DNA from: Bacillota bacterium
GTDB taxonomy: Bacteria; Bacillota; Clostridia; Christensenellales; Aristaeellaceae
NCBI GenBank assembly: GCA_023392515.1
Contig: JAEVYX010000017.1
Location: forward strand, 1 to 64,000
Reading direction: 5' to 3'
Length of the DNA: 64,000 nucleotides
Within the stretch, counting starts at the first letter, position 1. Each line of letters starts with the position of its first letter. The translations under genes were made by a program, and so were the position numbers. The notes below the pieces were generated by a model, which worked only from the letters and a program-made list of their open reading frames with translations, made no database searches and was not told the DNA's origin. This document shows, one piece after another, positions 54,040 through 62,431 of the stretch.

Positions 54040-55062
54040 ATGAAGCAAGCACTGATGGTATGCCCCGGAGAAATCATTTTTCAAGACGTACCTGTGCCTA
54101 TGGTGGGCGACAACCAGATCAAGGTGCAAATGAAGCGTATCGGGGTTTGCGGATCTGATATCCATGTATATCACGGCAAACATCCCTACACCAGTTATCC
54201 GGTTGTCCAGGGGCACGAAGTGTCTGCCGTGGTTGTGGAGATTGGGAAAGATGTGAAAAACGTCCGCGTGGGTGATGCGGTAACGATTCAGCCCCAGGTA
54301 GTGTGCGGCACCTGTTATCCCTGTACCCATGGCATGTATAACGACTGCGAAATGTTGAAAGTTATGGGCTTTCAAACTACCGGCATGGCCAGCGAATACT
54401 TTGTGACTGAAGCCGACAAAGCGCTAAAACTGCCGGAGGGCATGGACTTGGACCATGGCGCCATGATTGAGCCATTAGCAGTAGCGGTTCATGCAGTGCG
54501 CAGGGCTGGAGACTTGGCAGGAAAAAAAGTGCTGGTGTTAGGCGGCGGCCCCATTGGCAACCTGGTGGCACAAACAGCCAGGGCCTTGGGTGCATCTCAA
54601 GTTCTGTTAAGCGAGGTAAGCGCATACCGGCTAAAAACGGCGGAGGATTGTGGTCTTTTGACCATAAACCCCAAGGAAAGGGATCTTCGGGAAGGCATCA
54701 GGGAGTATTTTGGAAGTGATGGAGCAGATGTCATCTTTGAATGCATTGGCAGCAGTGCAACGGTAGATCAAGCCATTGCCTGTGCCCGCAAGGGAAGCGA
54801 CATTATCATCGTAGGTGTTGTTGCCTCAGCCGGCCCCGTCAATATGGGCTTTGTGCAGGATCACGAGCTGCGACTGATTGGCTCTGCCATGTATCGGGTA
54901 GAAGATTATATCGAGGCAATTGATCTTGTTAATGCAGGCAAGATTGCCTTTGAGGCATTAATCACCCATCGTGTAAAATTCAGCGATTATCTCTCTGCTT
55001 ACAAGATTATTGAAGAAGCAAAAGATAAGGCAATGAAAGTAATGATTACTTTCGACGAGTGA
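54040..55062 (+). CDS. Zinc-dependent alcohol/polyol dehydrogenase
   Basis: 340 residues from the ATG at 54040. ATG 54034 and 54022 are alternatives. The AGGAG site near 54025 favours 54034 or 54040. The longer frame overlaps the AraM gene. Zinc ligands in GVCGSDIHVYHG and GHEVSAVVV, structural lobe CGTCYPC...C, cofactor loop GGGPIGNLVAQTA. A member of the sorbitol/threonine dehydrogenase group. Third dehydrogenase of the phosphodiesterase part of the locus. Confidence 0.85.
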   Translation: MKQALMVCPGEIIFQDVPVPMVGDNQIKVQMKRIGVCGSDIHVYHGKHPYTSYPVVQGHEVSAVVVEIGKDVKNVRVGDAVTIQPQVVCGTCYPCTHGMYNDCEMLKVMGFQTTGMASEYFVTEADKALKLPEGMDLDHGAMIEPLAVAVHAVRRAGDLAGKKVLVLGGGPIGNLVAQTARALGASQVLLSEVSAYRLKTAEDCGLLTINPKERDLREGIREYFGSDGADVIFECIGSSATVDQAIACARKGSDIIIVGVVASAGPVNMGFVQDHELRLIGSAMYRVEDYIEAIDLVNAGKIAFEALITHRVKFSDYLSAYKIIEEAKDKAMKVMITFDE

Positions 55063-55195
55063 TTGGTTTCAACATGTAAAAAGCCCCATGGCCAGCGTAG
55101 CAAGGAAGAGTATATTGTGAAATGCAATCATATTGGATGCATTTGTGTTTTAGTTACTCATGAATATAGCCAAAGAATAGGAATAAAGGTATCTT

Positions 55196-56107
55196 ATGAA
55201 AATCAAGATCATTCCCCTGCTTTTATGCTCGGTGATGCTTTTAAGCTTTTCTCCCTCTGCGCTATTAGAGAGCACGCACAATAATGAAGGCATCATGACC
55301 TTCCGGTTTTTTGATGTTCCTGAAATAGTAACAAAGATTGGAGACTGCAGCTTTATACAATTCCCCAATGGAGAGACCATGCTGATTGACGCGTTTATTG
55401 CCAATGCTGCGCCTTATGTTGTAGAGGATTTGAAGGCGCTGGGGGTAACGCGAATTGATTACCTGGTGGTCAGTCATTATCATGGAGACCATATAGGCGG
55501 TATGCCAGCGTTTATGGACAATTTTGAAATTGGCGGTGTCTACACCAGCGGGCTGCACGTTTACACTACCTCGGGGCTGAACTTGCTTAGCAAGATGGAG
55601 GAGATGGGCCTTGAGGAACATATCCTTCGGCAGGGAGACGTCCTTCAGGTTGGAGATGTGGATATTCAAATTCTGAATCCTGACGTAACTGATGAAGTTA
55701 TGGCTGCCTTTGAAAGCGGGGAAGTCCCTTCCGACGCAGCGGTAAATGTGCAGTCGTTGGTAATGAAGTTTATCTATAAGGATTTTACCGCCTTATTTAC
55801 CGGGGACGTATACGACAAAGCCGAGCGGTGGCTGATGGACAAATATGGCGATGAGCTGCATGTGATGCTATTCAAAGCCCCCCATCACGGCTCCTATACG
55901 TCATCCGGTGCCCGCTTTCTTCGTACAATCAATCCCCAATATGTAGTAGCCATTGGCAATGTAGGCGTTGTCGGCGGCAAGAACAAATACATGCGGATAG
56001 GTGCCGAGGCTGTCTACTATACGTATATGGATGGCACAGTAGTTGCCACGACGGACGGAAAAACAGTTACATTCGAGGCAAACAAGGAAGCAAAACAGCA
56101 GCCATAA
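55196..56107 (+). CDS. Exported metallo-beta-lactamase-fold hydrolase (ComEC C-terminal-like)
   Basis: 303 residues. N-terminal signal peptide of about 22-24 residues (MKIKIIPLLLCSVMLLSFS). Metal motifs: VSHYHGDHIGG, FTGDVY and KAPHHGSYTSSGA, in the order seen in ComEC-type and related secreted MBL proteins. Family members include nucleases and phosphodiesterases that act outside the cell. Sits between two dehydrogenase genes with gaps of about 130 bases on either side, so co-transcription is uncertain. Confidence 0.85.
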   Translation: MKIKIIPLLLCSVMLLSFSPSALLESTHNNEGIMTFRFFDVPEIVTKIGDCSFIQFPNGETMLIDAFIANAAPYVVEDLKALGVTRIDYLVVSHYHGDHIGGMPAFMDNFEIGGVYTSGLHVYTTSGLNLLSKMEEMGLEEHILRQGDVLQVGDVDIQILNPDVTDEVMAAFESGEVPSDAAVNVQSLVMKFIYKDFTALFTGDVYDKAERWLMDKYGDELHVMLFKAPHHGSYTSSGARFLRTINPQYVVAIGNVGVVGGKNKYMRIGAEAVYYTYMDGTVVATTDGKTVTFEANKEAKQQP

Positions 56108-56229
56108 GTTCAGCAGAGCGCATAATGCCGCCGACCGCTGATTGCAATTGCAGTTAGGTCTAAGCACGGCAAGAGAAATCCTTGTGTTTTAACAGGCAGT
56201 CCAAAAGAATTGTAAAAGGAGGCGTTCAT

Positions 56230-57249
56230 ATGAGAAGTGCAGTATTTTACGGGAAGCATGATTTGCGGGTGGAAGAATCACCAAAACCAACCATTACGGA
56301 GGAGCAGGTGCTCATTCGGGTAAAAGCATGCGGCGTGTGCGGTACGGATGTTCATATCTATGAGGGGGATAAGGGCGCGGCTGCTTGCACGCCTCCCACG
56401 ATATTGGGCCATGAATTTTCAGGCATTGTTGAGGAAATAGGCAGCAAGGTAATTGGAATCAAGGTGGGTGATCGCGTCAGCGTTGACCCGAATCAGACCT
56501 GCGGGCGTTGCTATTACTGCAGAAATGGGTTGGCCCATTATTGCCAGCACATGACCGGCTACGGCACAACTGCCAATGGGGCCTTCGCGGAATATTGCGC
56601 CGTTCATTTTCAGCAGGTCTATCTATTGGGTGATAACACTACCTTCGAACAAGGTGCAATGACCGAACCCGTGGCTTGCTGCCTGCATGGAATAGATATG
56701 TGTGAAATCACGCCGGGAAGCGTGATTGCTGTCATTGGCGGTGGCATGATTGGGCTAATTATGCTGCAGCTGGCCAAACTATCCGGGGCGCACCAAACCA
56801 TTCTTTTGGAGCCGGTGGCAGGGAAGCGTGCCATGGGAGCAAAGCTGGGCGCTGATCTGGTAATTGATCCCCTGAATGAGGATGTGCAGGAAGTTTTAAA
56901 AGCCAATGGCATCCACAGAATCAACACGGTGATTGAATGTGCCGGCCTACCCTCCACCATCAAAATGGCTATTGATATCGCAGGGAATAAATCGGTGGTC
57001 ATGATGTTTGGGCTGACAAAGCCCGATGAGGAAGTAGCCATTAAACCCTTCCAGATTTTCCAAAAGGAAATTGTGCTGAAAGCAAGCTTTATCAACCCCT
57101 ATACGCAGCAGCGGGCGCTTGATTTGATCAACTCTGGCCGGTTGGATGTATCTTCGATGGTGTATAGTGTTTGTTCCTTAAAGGATTTGGAAAATGTTCT
57201 ATCAAACCCGGAATGGCGGGCCAAGGGGAAATACATCATTCAGCCGTAA
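56230..57249 (+). CDS. Zinc-dependent polyol dehydrogenase
   Basis: 339 residues from the ATG after AAAAGGAGGCGTTC, the strongest site in the region. Zinc ligands GVCGTDVHIYEG and GHEFSGIVEEIG, structural lobe CGRCYYC...C, cofactor loop GGGMIGLIMLQLA. Similar to sorbitol and arabitol dehydrogenases. Ends the polyol locus and is followed by a strong terminator. Confidence 0.88.
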   Translation: MRSAVFYGKHDLRVEESPKPTITEEQVLIRVKACGVCGTDVHIYEGDKGAAACTPPTILGHEFSGIVEEIGSKVIGIKVGDRVSVDPNQTCGRCYYCRNGLAHYCQHMTGYGTTANGAFAEYCAVHFQQVYLLGDNTTFEQGAMTEPVACCLHGIDMCEITPGSVIAVIGGGMIGLIMLQLAKLSGAHQTILLEPVAGKRAMGAKLGADLVIDPLNEDVQEVLKANGIHRINTVIECAGLPSTIKMAIDIAGNKSVVMMFGLTKPDEEVAIKPFQIFQKEIVLKASFINPYTQQRALDLINSGRLDVSSMVYSVCSLKDLENVLSNPEWRAKGKYIIQP

Positions 57250-57280
57250 GGTACAGCACCGTGTTTTAGACTCTATACAT

Positions 57281-57330
57281 AAAGCATAGGCTCGTCTTCC
57301 TTGGAATGGAGGCGCGAGCCTATGCTTTTT
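57281..57330 (+). terminator. Terminator of the polyol locus
   Basis: AAAGCATAGGCTCG (57281-57294) and CGAGCCTATGCTTT (57314-57327) pair over 14 bases, then TTT. Confidence 0.88.
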
Positions 57331-57383
57331 CATTTGTGTTACCAAACTAAATCCTGGGACTGGAAAAAATATTTTCAAAACCA

Positions 57384-57414
57384 TTGACTTGGAGTTGACT
57401 CCAGGGTATAGGCT
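57384..57414 (+). promoter_or_regulatory. MerR-type promoter of the redox operon
   Basis: TTGACT (57384-57389) then the dyad CTTGGAGT-TG-ACTCCAGG (57388-57405) lies inside the spacer, and TATAGGCT follows. The dyad between -35 and -10 with a long spacer (19 bases to TAGGCT) is the arrangement activated by MerR-family proteins. A merR gene ends this operon. Confidence 0.75.
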
Positions 57415-57418
57415 GTAG

Positions 57419-57580
57419 ACGAGCACCCATGAAGGCAGCGGCATGGGCCGCAGCGAAGCTGACTTAGGGAAGCTCTGCCCGAATGCCAGAATTGCCAAAG
57501 GCCTTGCTATTCAAGACGGCAGTGTAAAGAATGCGGATAACGCAATCAAACAGTGGCTGGAAAAGAACGGCATCACTTGA
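57419..57580 (+). pseudogene. Flavodoxin remnant, C-terminal 53 codons
   Basis: The frame from 57419 to the TGA at 57580 reads STHEGSGMGRSEADLGKLCP then ARIAKGLAI and an end IKQWLEKNGIT. This is the C-terminus of a flavodoxin of the kind encoded in clostridial MerR/aldo-keto-reductase operons. There is no start codon or ribosome site, and a stop (57416) comes directly before. The whole FMN-phosphate-binding N-terminus is missing. The remnant begins only a few bases after the MerR promoter's -10 region, so an internal deletion removed about two-thirds of the gene. Confidence 0.75.
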
Positions 57581-57613
57581 CATAGCGCAGCACAAAGCAT
57601 GGAGGGGAAACAG

Positions 57614-58732
57614 ATGGAGTATCGTAAGCTGCCCCATGGTACGGAGAAAGAGCGCTTCAGTGTGCTCGGCTTGGGCTTGGGCGGTATTCAGCAAAGCCCG
57701 GAGGAAGAAATCGAGCGTACCATCCGGCACGCTATTGAAAACGGGATCAATTTCTTTGACCTGTGCGCGGGTGGGAAAAGCGTATATGCGCCATTCGGGC
57801 ATGCCATTGCCGGACAACGAGACAAAGTGTTTATTCAGTTGCATTTTGGAGCGGTTTACAACGAAAAAGGTGAATACGCCTGGTCGCGCAATCTGAATGA
57901 AATCAAGCGTACCTTTGCGTGGGAAATGAAAGCGATGAACATGGACTATGCGGACATGGGCTTTCTGCACTGCGTTGATGAGGACGAGGATTTTGAAGAG
58001 CTTGAAGCTTCAGGTATATTGGACGAATTGATCGCCCTCAAAAAGCAGGGCGTGATACATCATATTGGCTTCTCTTCCCATACGCCCTCTGTAGCAAACC
58101 GTATCCTTGATACAAATCTTGTCGATATGCTGATGTTCAGCCTCAATCCTGCTTATGATTTTGAGCAAGGTGACGCGTTTGGCATCGGCAGCGTTTCGGA
58201 ACGTGCGGAGCTGTTCCGGAGGTCTCAAGCCATGGGCGTTGGTATATCTGTGATGAAAGCGTTCCACGCGGGAAAACTGCTGGATCCGAAAACATCCCCA
58301 TTCAAGCATGCCTTGACAAGGGCACAGTGCATTCAATATGCGCTGGACCGTCCGGGTGTACTGACTGTTCTGCCTGGCGTGCGCGGGATGCAGGACCTGG
58401 AAGCGCTGCTGACTTATGCGCAAGCTTCGCCAGAGGAACGGGACTATTCCGTTTTGGGCAGTTTCACGGCAGATAGCGTCAGCGGCAACTGCGTATACTG
58501 CAATCATTGTCAGCCTTGCCCTGCGGGGATCGACGTGGGTCTGGTCAATAAGTATTACGACCTGTCCCTTGCAGGGGACCATATGGCGCAGAGCCATTAT
58601 GATAAGCTGGCGATCAAAGCGGACGCGTGCCTGAAATGCGGGCATTGCGACGCCCGGTGCCCCTTTCATACGCATCAAAGCCAGCGGATGGGCGACATCG
58701 ACTATTATTTTGCGAATGGATATCGTGGATAA
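57614..58732 (+). CDS. Aldo/keto reductase with C-terminal 2[4Fe-4S] ferredoxin domain
   Basis: 372 residues from the ATG after GGAGGGGAAACAG. Aldo/keto reductase barrel with NFFDLCAGGKSVY (catalytic Asp and Tyr) and the later GIDELIAL..GVIHHIGFSSH-type strands. The C-terminal part has two iron-sulfur motifs, CVYCNHCQPCP and CLKCGHCDARCP. Such proteins pass electrons between ferredoxin or flavodoxin and a carbonyl substrate in anaerobes. First intact gene after the MerR promoter and flavodoxin remnant. Confidence 0.9.
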   Translation: MEYRKLPHGTEKERFSVLGLGLGGIQQSPEEEIERTIRHAIENGINFFDLCAGGKSVYAPFGHAIAGQRDKVFIQLHFGAVYNEKGEYAWSRNLNEIKRTFAWEMKAMNMDYADMGFLHCVDEDEDFEELEASGILDELIALKKQGVIHHIGFSSHTPSVANRILDTNLVDMLMFSLNPAYDFEQGDAFGIGSVSERAELFRRSQAMGVGISVMKAFHAGKLLDPKTSPFKHALTRAQCIQYALDRPGVLTVLPGVRGMQDLEALLTYAQASPEERDYSVLGSFTADSVSGNCVYCNHCQPCPAGIDVGLVNKYYDLSLAGDHMAQSHYDKLAIKADACLKCGHCDARCPFHTHQSQRMGDIDYYFANGYRG

Positions 58733-58748
58733 CCAAGGAGGATTTTGA

Positions 58749-59837
58749 ATGAAAAACTTTGGATTTGGATGCATGCGCCTGCCTATAAAGGGCGGGGAGG
58801 TGGATATTCATCAATTTTCGGAAATGGTGGATTGCTTTCTGGCGGCGGGTTTCACCTACTTTGACACCGCCCATGGCTATATACAGGGGAAAAGCGAAAC
58901 TGCCCTGCGGGAATGCCTGGTTAAAAGATATCCCAGAGACCGGTATGTGCTCACGGATAAGCTGACGGTACATTTCTTCAATAATAGGGCTGATCTTCCC
59001 GGCTTATTTGCCGATCAGCTGGAGAAGACGGGTGTGGAATACTTCGACTATTACCTGATGCACGCCCTGACAAGCGATTTCTATCGGAAGTTCGTACGCT
59101 GCGGCGCTTTTGACTTTGCCAAAGAGCTTAAGGCTCAGGGTAAAATAAAGCATATCGGCATTTCATTCCATGACAAGGCGGAAGTGCTGGAACAGATCCT
59201 GTCCGAACATCCGGAGGTGGAGGTCGTGCAGATTCAGTTCAATTATGCCGATTATGATGATCCGACGATTCAGAGCCGTGCCGTGTATGATGTGTGCGTG
59301 AGGCATAACAAACCCGTCATCATCATGGAGCCCTGCAAGGGCGGCGGCCTCATCAATCTTCCGGAGGAGGCCAAAAAGGTTTTGAAAACGCTGGGCGGCA
59401 GCCCGGCAAGTTATGCCATACGGTATGCGGCTTCCTTTCCCCAGGTGATGATGGTGCTAAGCGGCATGAGCACCTCCGAGCAGCTGGAGGAAAACGTCGG
59501 CTTTATGGCGGACTTTGCCCCTTTGACCGATACAGAAAACCACGCGATTGATCAGGTTCGTGCCATTCTCAAAAGTCAGGACCTGATCGCCTGCACTGCC
59601 TGCCGCTACTGTACCGACGGCTGCCCCAAGAAAATCTCTATTCCTGATTTGTTTGCCTGCTATAATGACAAAAAGCAGTACAAGGATTGGAACAGCGACT
59701 TTTACTACATGTTCAGCACTACGGGCAAAGGCAAGGCTTCCGACTGCATCCGCTGCGGAAAGTGCGAAAAGGAATGCCCGCAGCACTTGCTAATCCGCGA
59801 CTTGCTAAAAGATGTGGCCGCAGCGCTGGAACGGTAA
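58749..59837 (+). CDS. Aldo/keto reductase with C-terminal ferredoxin domain (second copy)
   Basis: 362 residues, ATG after CAAGGAGGATTTTGA. Barrel begins FGFGCMRLPIKG with TYFDTAHGYIQGKSE (catalytic Asp and Tyr) and YYLMHAL for the His. C-terminal motifs CTACRYCTDGCP and CIRCGKCEKECP bind two [4Fe-4S] clusters. Not a recent duplicate of the preceding gene: sequences differ throughout. Same operon, 16 bases apart. Confidence 0.9.
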   Translation: MKNFGFGCMRLPIKGGEVDIHQFSEMVDCFLAAGFTYFDTAHGYIQGKSETALRECLVKRYPRDRYVLTDKLTVHFFNNRADLPGLFADQLEKTGVEYFDYYLMHALTSDFYRKFVRCGAFDFAKELKAQGKIKHIGISFHDKAEVLEQILSEHPEVEVVQIQFNYADYDDPTIQSRAVYDVCVRHNKPVIIMEPCKGGGLINLPEEAKKVLKTLGGSPASYAIRYAASFPQVMMVLSGMSTSEQLEENVGFMADFAPLTDTENHAIDQVRAILKSQDLIACTACRYCTDGCPKKISIPDLFACYNDKKQYKDWNSDFYYMFSTTGKGKASDCIRCGKCEKECPQHLLIRDLLKDVAAALER

Positions 59838-59864
59838 GTCGGTGGAATGAAAGGAGAAAGGCTT

Positions 59865-60277
59865 ATGGATCAGCAGATGAGCCCCTTTGAGCGGGGGGAT
59901 AAACTGCCGGAGGTCTTCGCCAGATATTTTGACGGCGACACATACCTGTCAATGCTGGTGCCCGGCAATAGCCCGCTGAATGTACCCATCGGGCATGTCA
60001 CTTTTGCGCCGGGAAGCAAAAACACTGGCATATCCACCCGGGCGGACAAATTTTGCTTGTGACATCTGCGTGCGGCTGGTATCAGGCGGAGGGAGAACTG
60101 ACCTGGCAGCTCCGACCGGGGGATGTTTTGGAAATCCTGCCCGGTGTGAAGCATTGGCATGGTGCAGTACAAGATAGCTGGTTTTCTCACCTGGCAATTG
60201 AGGCAGGGGCATCAGCAGGACCTGTACAATGGCTGGAACCGGCGCTGGATGAAGTTTATCAGGCAATGGAGGGATAA
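59865..60277 (+). pseudogene. Cupin-domain gene broken by a frameshift
   Basis: The ATG at 59865 follows AAGGAG. The frame runs correctly through GHVTFAPGSKN, then shifts at about 60020-60026. It hits a stop at 60060 (TGA), while the other frame continues with WHIHPGGQILLVTSACGWYQ to the stop at 60277. Joined, the product matches the small cupin proteins (carboxymuconolactone-decarboxylase/mandelonitrile-lyase-like, with the metal-binding WHIH motif) that accompany flavodoxin and AKR genes under MerR control. One base is missing near an A5 run. This is either a true mutation or an assembly error. Confidence 0.8.
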
Positions 60278-60279
60278 AA

Positions 60280-60657
60280 ATGACCATTGCAGAAGTGTGC
60301 AAAAGATATGGCTTGAGCGCCGATACGCTGCGTTATTATGAGCGGGTTGGGCTGCTGCCGCCTATCACGAGAACCTCGGGCGGGATAAGGGACTATTCTG
60401 AAAAAGACTGCCGCTGGGTGGAGTACATCAAGTGTATGCGCTCAGCTGGGGTTTCCGTGGAGACACTGGTAGAATACATGGCACTGTTTCAAAAAGGGCC
60501 GGAGACAATTGTCGCCCGCAAGGCACTGTTGCTGGAGCAAAGAGAACAGATCGTGGCGCGTATCAGCGAGATGAACGAAATACTGGCCAAGCTGGACTGG
60601 AAGCTGGATGGATACGAGGAAAGGATGCTCCATTATGAAGAGCAGCTAAAGCCCTAG
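60280..60657 (+). CDS. MerR-family transcriptional regulator
   Basis: 125 residues, ATG two bases after the cupin stop. N-terminal MerR helix-turn-helix TIAEVCKRYGLSADTLRYYERVGLLPP, then IRDYSEKDCRWVEYIKCMRSAGVS and a C-terminal dimerisation coiled coil. No cysteine cluster in the C-terminal effector part, so an NmlR/AdhR-like or unknown aldehyde or redox signal is more likely than a metal. It should act at the dyad promoter 57384-57414. Confidence 0.92.
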   Translation: MTIAEVCKRYGLSADTLRYYERVGLLPPITRTSGGIRDYSEKDCRWVEYIKCMRSAGVSVETLVEYMALFQKGPETIVARKALLLEQREQIVARISEMNEILAKLDWKLDGYEERMLHYEEQLKP

Positions 60658-60887
60658 CATGCTGCGCTGATAATTTGATCACTCCCAAATGCCGGGTGTG
60701 TTCGGCGGATTGACCAGACACCGCATGCTGATTCCGGCGCGCGGTGTTTTGCATACAATAAAAGATTTTGGCACATTGGAATGGGTACAGCTTAACCATC
60801 CATCATTTTTGTGCAAATATCAAATGGGATGCAGAGCGAAGAAAATTCGGAATAAGAATATCACAATTGTATGTTGTTTCTTTATCA

Positions 60888-60918
60888 AACATATCACCTG
60901 GAATAAACTCCAAGTCAA
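60888..60918 (-). promoter_or_regulatory. Second MerR-type promoter element, minus strand
   Basis: On the minus strand TTGACT (60918-60913), a spacer of 19 bases with the dyad CTTGGAGTTTATTCCAGG, then TATGTT (60893-60888). Dyad and spacing copy those of the redox-operon promoter. It points leftward, antisense to merR, with no gene found in that direction. Confidence 0.5.
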
Positions 60919-61130
60919 TACATTTTCCATCTATTTGAAATTTGTTCATCCTTGGAATTGGATGACAATCCAGTAAGATTCAGAGCGGTGAATGAGGGCG
61001 CTTTTCCCTTTATTTTCAAGGCTTGCTTTCAGAAGCCTCAGGTATTACAATGCTTGTGCAACATTAATAAGTAAAGCAGGCATATTTTTATGATATAGTT
61101 CCCTTTGGGTAACCATTGGAGGAATGCTTG

Positions 61131-61280
61131 ATGTTGACAAAAAATGAACTTCCGGCTCGCCCTGTGGCGGCAACAATTAACTTATTGGTATCAGATGGAA
61201 GCTGCCACCGTGTGCGGCAAAGGCGGTTCATCATCCGGTTTTTCGAGATTTATCCCGTACCAGAGTACATTTTTTGAGGA
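61131..61280 (+). CDS. Small ORF of 49 codons, doubtful
   Basis: ATG preceded by GGAGGAATGCTTG. The product is 49 residues with basic and hydrophobic stretches (NELPARPVAATINLL, RFFEIYPVPEYIF) and no motif that I recognise. It ends 9 bases before the AEC carrier gene, whose ribosome site overlaps the stop, so coupling is possible. It may equally be a remnant of a longer gene. Confidence 0.3.
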
Positions 61281-61289
61281 GGAGTTGCC

Positions 61290-62219
61290 ATGGTGCTTTC
61301 AATCTTGCAGATGGTGCTTCCGGTATTGATTACCTTTGGGCTTGGCTACCTTTGCAACCGCAAGAAAGTATTCGGCACGGAGGGTCTTGCGGGGCTAAAG
61401 GCAGTGGTGGGCAATGTGACGCTGCCCGCGGTGCTGTTTTTCGCATTTTTTACGGCAGAGTATTCTGGCAAGATCGCACTGATGTTCGCGACCGTGTTTC
61501 TTTCCTGCACGCTGGGGCTGCTTATGGGTTATGTGCTCCGGCGCCTTGTTAAGCCATATGGCAAGTTTATGCCATTTCTGGTAACAAACTTTGAGGGCGG
61601 CATGCTGGGCTATGCTCTCTTTGGCCTGCTGTACGCTGGGCAGACGCAGATATTTGCCATGGTGGATATCGGGCAGTCCTTTTGCGCGTTCACAGTATTT
61701 CTTGCAGCGCTCAAGGCAACAGGCGGGGAGAAAGTAAACGTGAAAGCGCTGGGCAAGAACATGCTGCACAATGTGGTTTTTGTGTGCATCACGCTAGGCG
61801 CGGTATTGGGTGCGCTGGGCGTGGGCAAGTGGCTGCTGTCTTTACCGGTTGGCGGGATCATAAGTGATGTGATTCGCTTCATCGCCGCACCCACCAGCGC
61901 GCTCATCCTTATTATCGTGGGGTATGAACTGAGTTTCCAGAAGGCGCTGCTCTCTCCGGTACTCAAGACGATCGGACTGCGCCTTGCGGTCATGTATGCT
62001 TTGCTGGCAGTGGGAGCATTCGCGGTGTTCAGCATCATCCCGTTTGAAAAGCCGCTGTTTGTGGCAATGCTGCTGGCTTACAGCATGCCCGCGCCATTCA
62101 TAGTGCCCTTGTATGCGGATGTGACGGGTCACGGGGAGTATATCTCCACCACACTTTCAGTGCAGACGTTGCTTTCCGTCGCATTGTTCATCGGCATAGC
62201 GGTGTATTCGCTGTCATGA
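61290..62219 (+). CDS. AEC-family (auxin efflux carrier-like) transporter
   Basis: 309 residues, ATG after GAGGAGGAGTTGCC. About ten hydrophobic segments, two halves of five, with the family-like GNVTLPAVLFFAFF and FIVPLYADVTGHGEYISTTLS near the second half. These carriers move small organic anions or malate-like compounds. The substrate here is unknown. No operon partner is clear. The next gene has its own promoter. Confidence 0.85.
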   Translation: MVLSILQMVLPVLITFGLGYLCNRKKVFGTEGLAGLKAVVGNVTLPAVLFFAFFTAEYSGKIALMFATVFLSCTLGLLMGYVLRRLVKPYGKFMPFLVTNFEGGMLGYALFGLLYAGQTQIFAMVDIGQSFCAFTVFLAALKATGGEKVNVKALGKNMLHNVVFVCITLGAVLGALGVGKWLLSLPVGGIISDVIRFIAAPTSALILIIVGYELSFQKALLSPVLKTIGLRLAVMYALLAVGAFAVFSIIPFEKPLFVAMLLAYSMPAPFIVPLYADVTGHGEYISTTLSVQTLLSVALFIGIAVYSLS

Positions 62220-62300
62220 GGGAGCAGCCCCACACTTCAAATCCACATCCGGACGCTGCATGGTTTGCACCAGGATACAGCGCCAAATTGTGTTCAATGT

Positions 62301-62331
62301 TTGTGTATGGAGAGGTAACATGTGATATAAT
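62301..62331 (+). promoter_or_regulatory. Extended -10 promoter of the flavodiiron gene
   Basis: TTGTGT (62301-62306), 19-base spacer, TGATATAAT (62323-62331) with an extended -10 TG. The 5' untranslated part is about 95 bases and contains a palindrome. Confidence 0.6.
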
Positions 62332-62384
62332 GGATTTATTCAAATGTAGGAAAATAATGGGCCGATGCTTCGTTGTATCATGAA

Positions 62385-62403
62385 ATCCGCAAATATTGCG
62401 GAT
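62385..62403. promoter_or_regulatory. 8-bp palindrome in the flavodiiron leader
   Basis: ATCCGCAA-ATA-TTGCGGAT, a perfect inverted repeat about 55 bases after the promoter and 30 bases before the start codon. It may be an operator or, in RNA, a hairpin just before the ribosome site AAAGGAGG. Confidence 0.55.
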
Positions 62404-62431
62404 GCAAAACATTACAAAGGAGGATCTTTTT

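Larger units (their letters stand above)
60658..61289. other. Intergenic region after merR
   Basis: No clear gene. It carries a MerR-type promoter-like element on the minus strand (60888-60918) and AT-rich sequence. A 48-codon reading frame (61131-61280) with a ribosome site is listed separately. A GC-rich inverted pair CACCGC/GCGGTG at 60718-60747 could form a stem just after merR. Confidence 0.4.
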
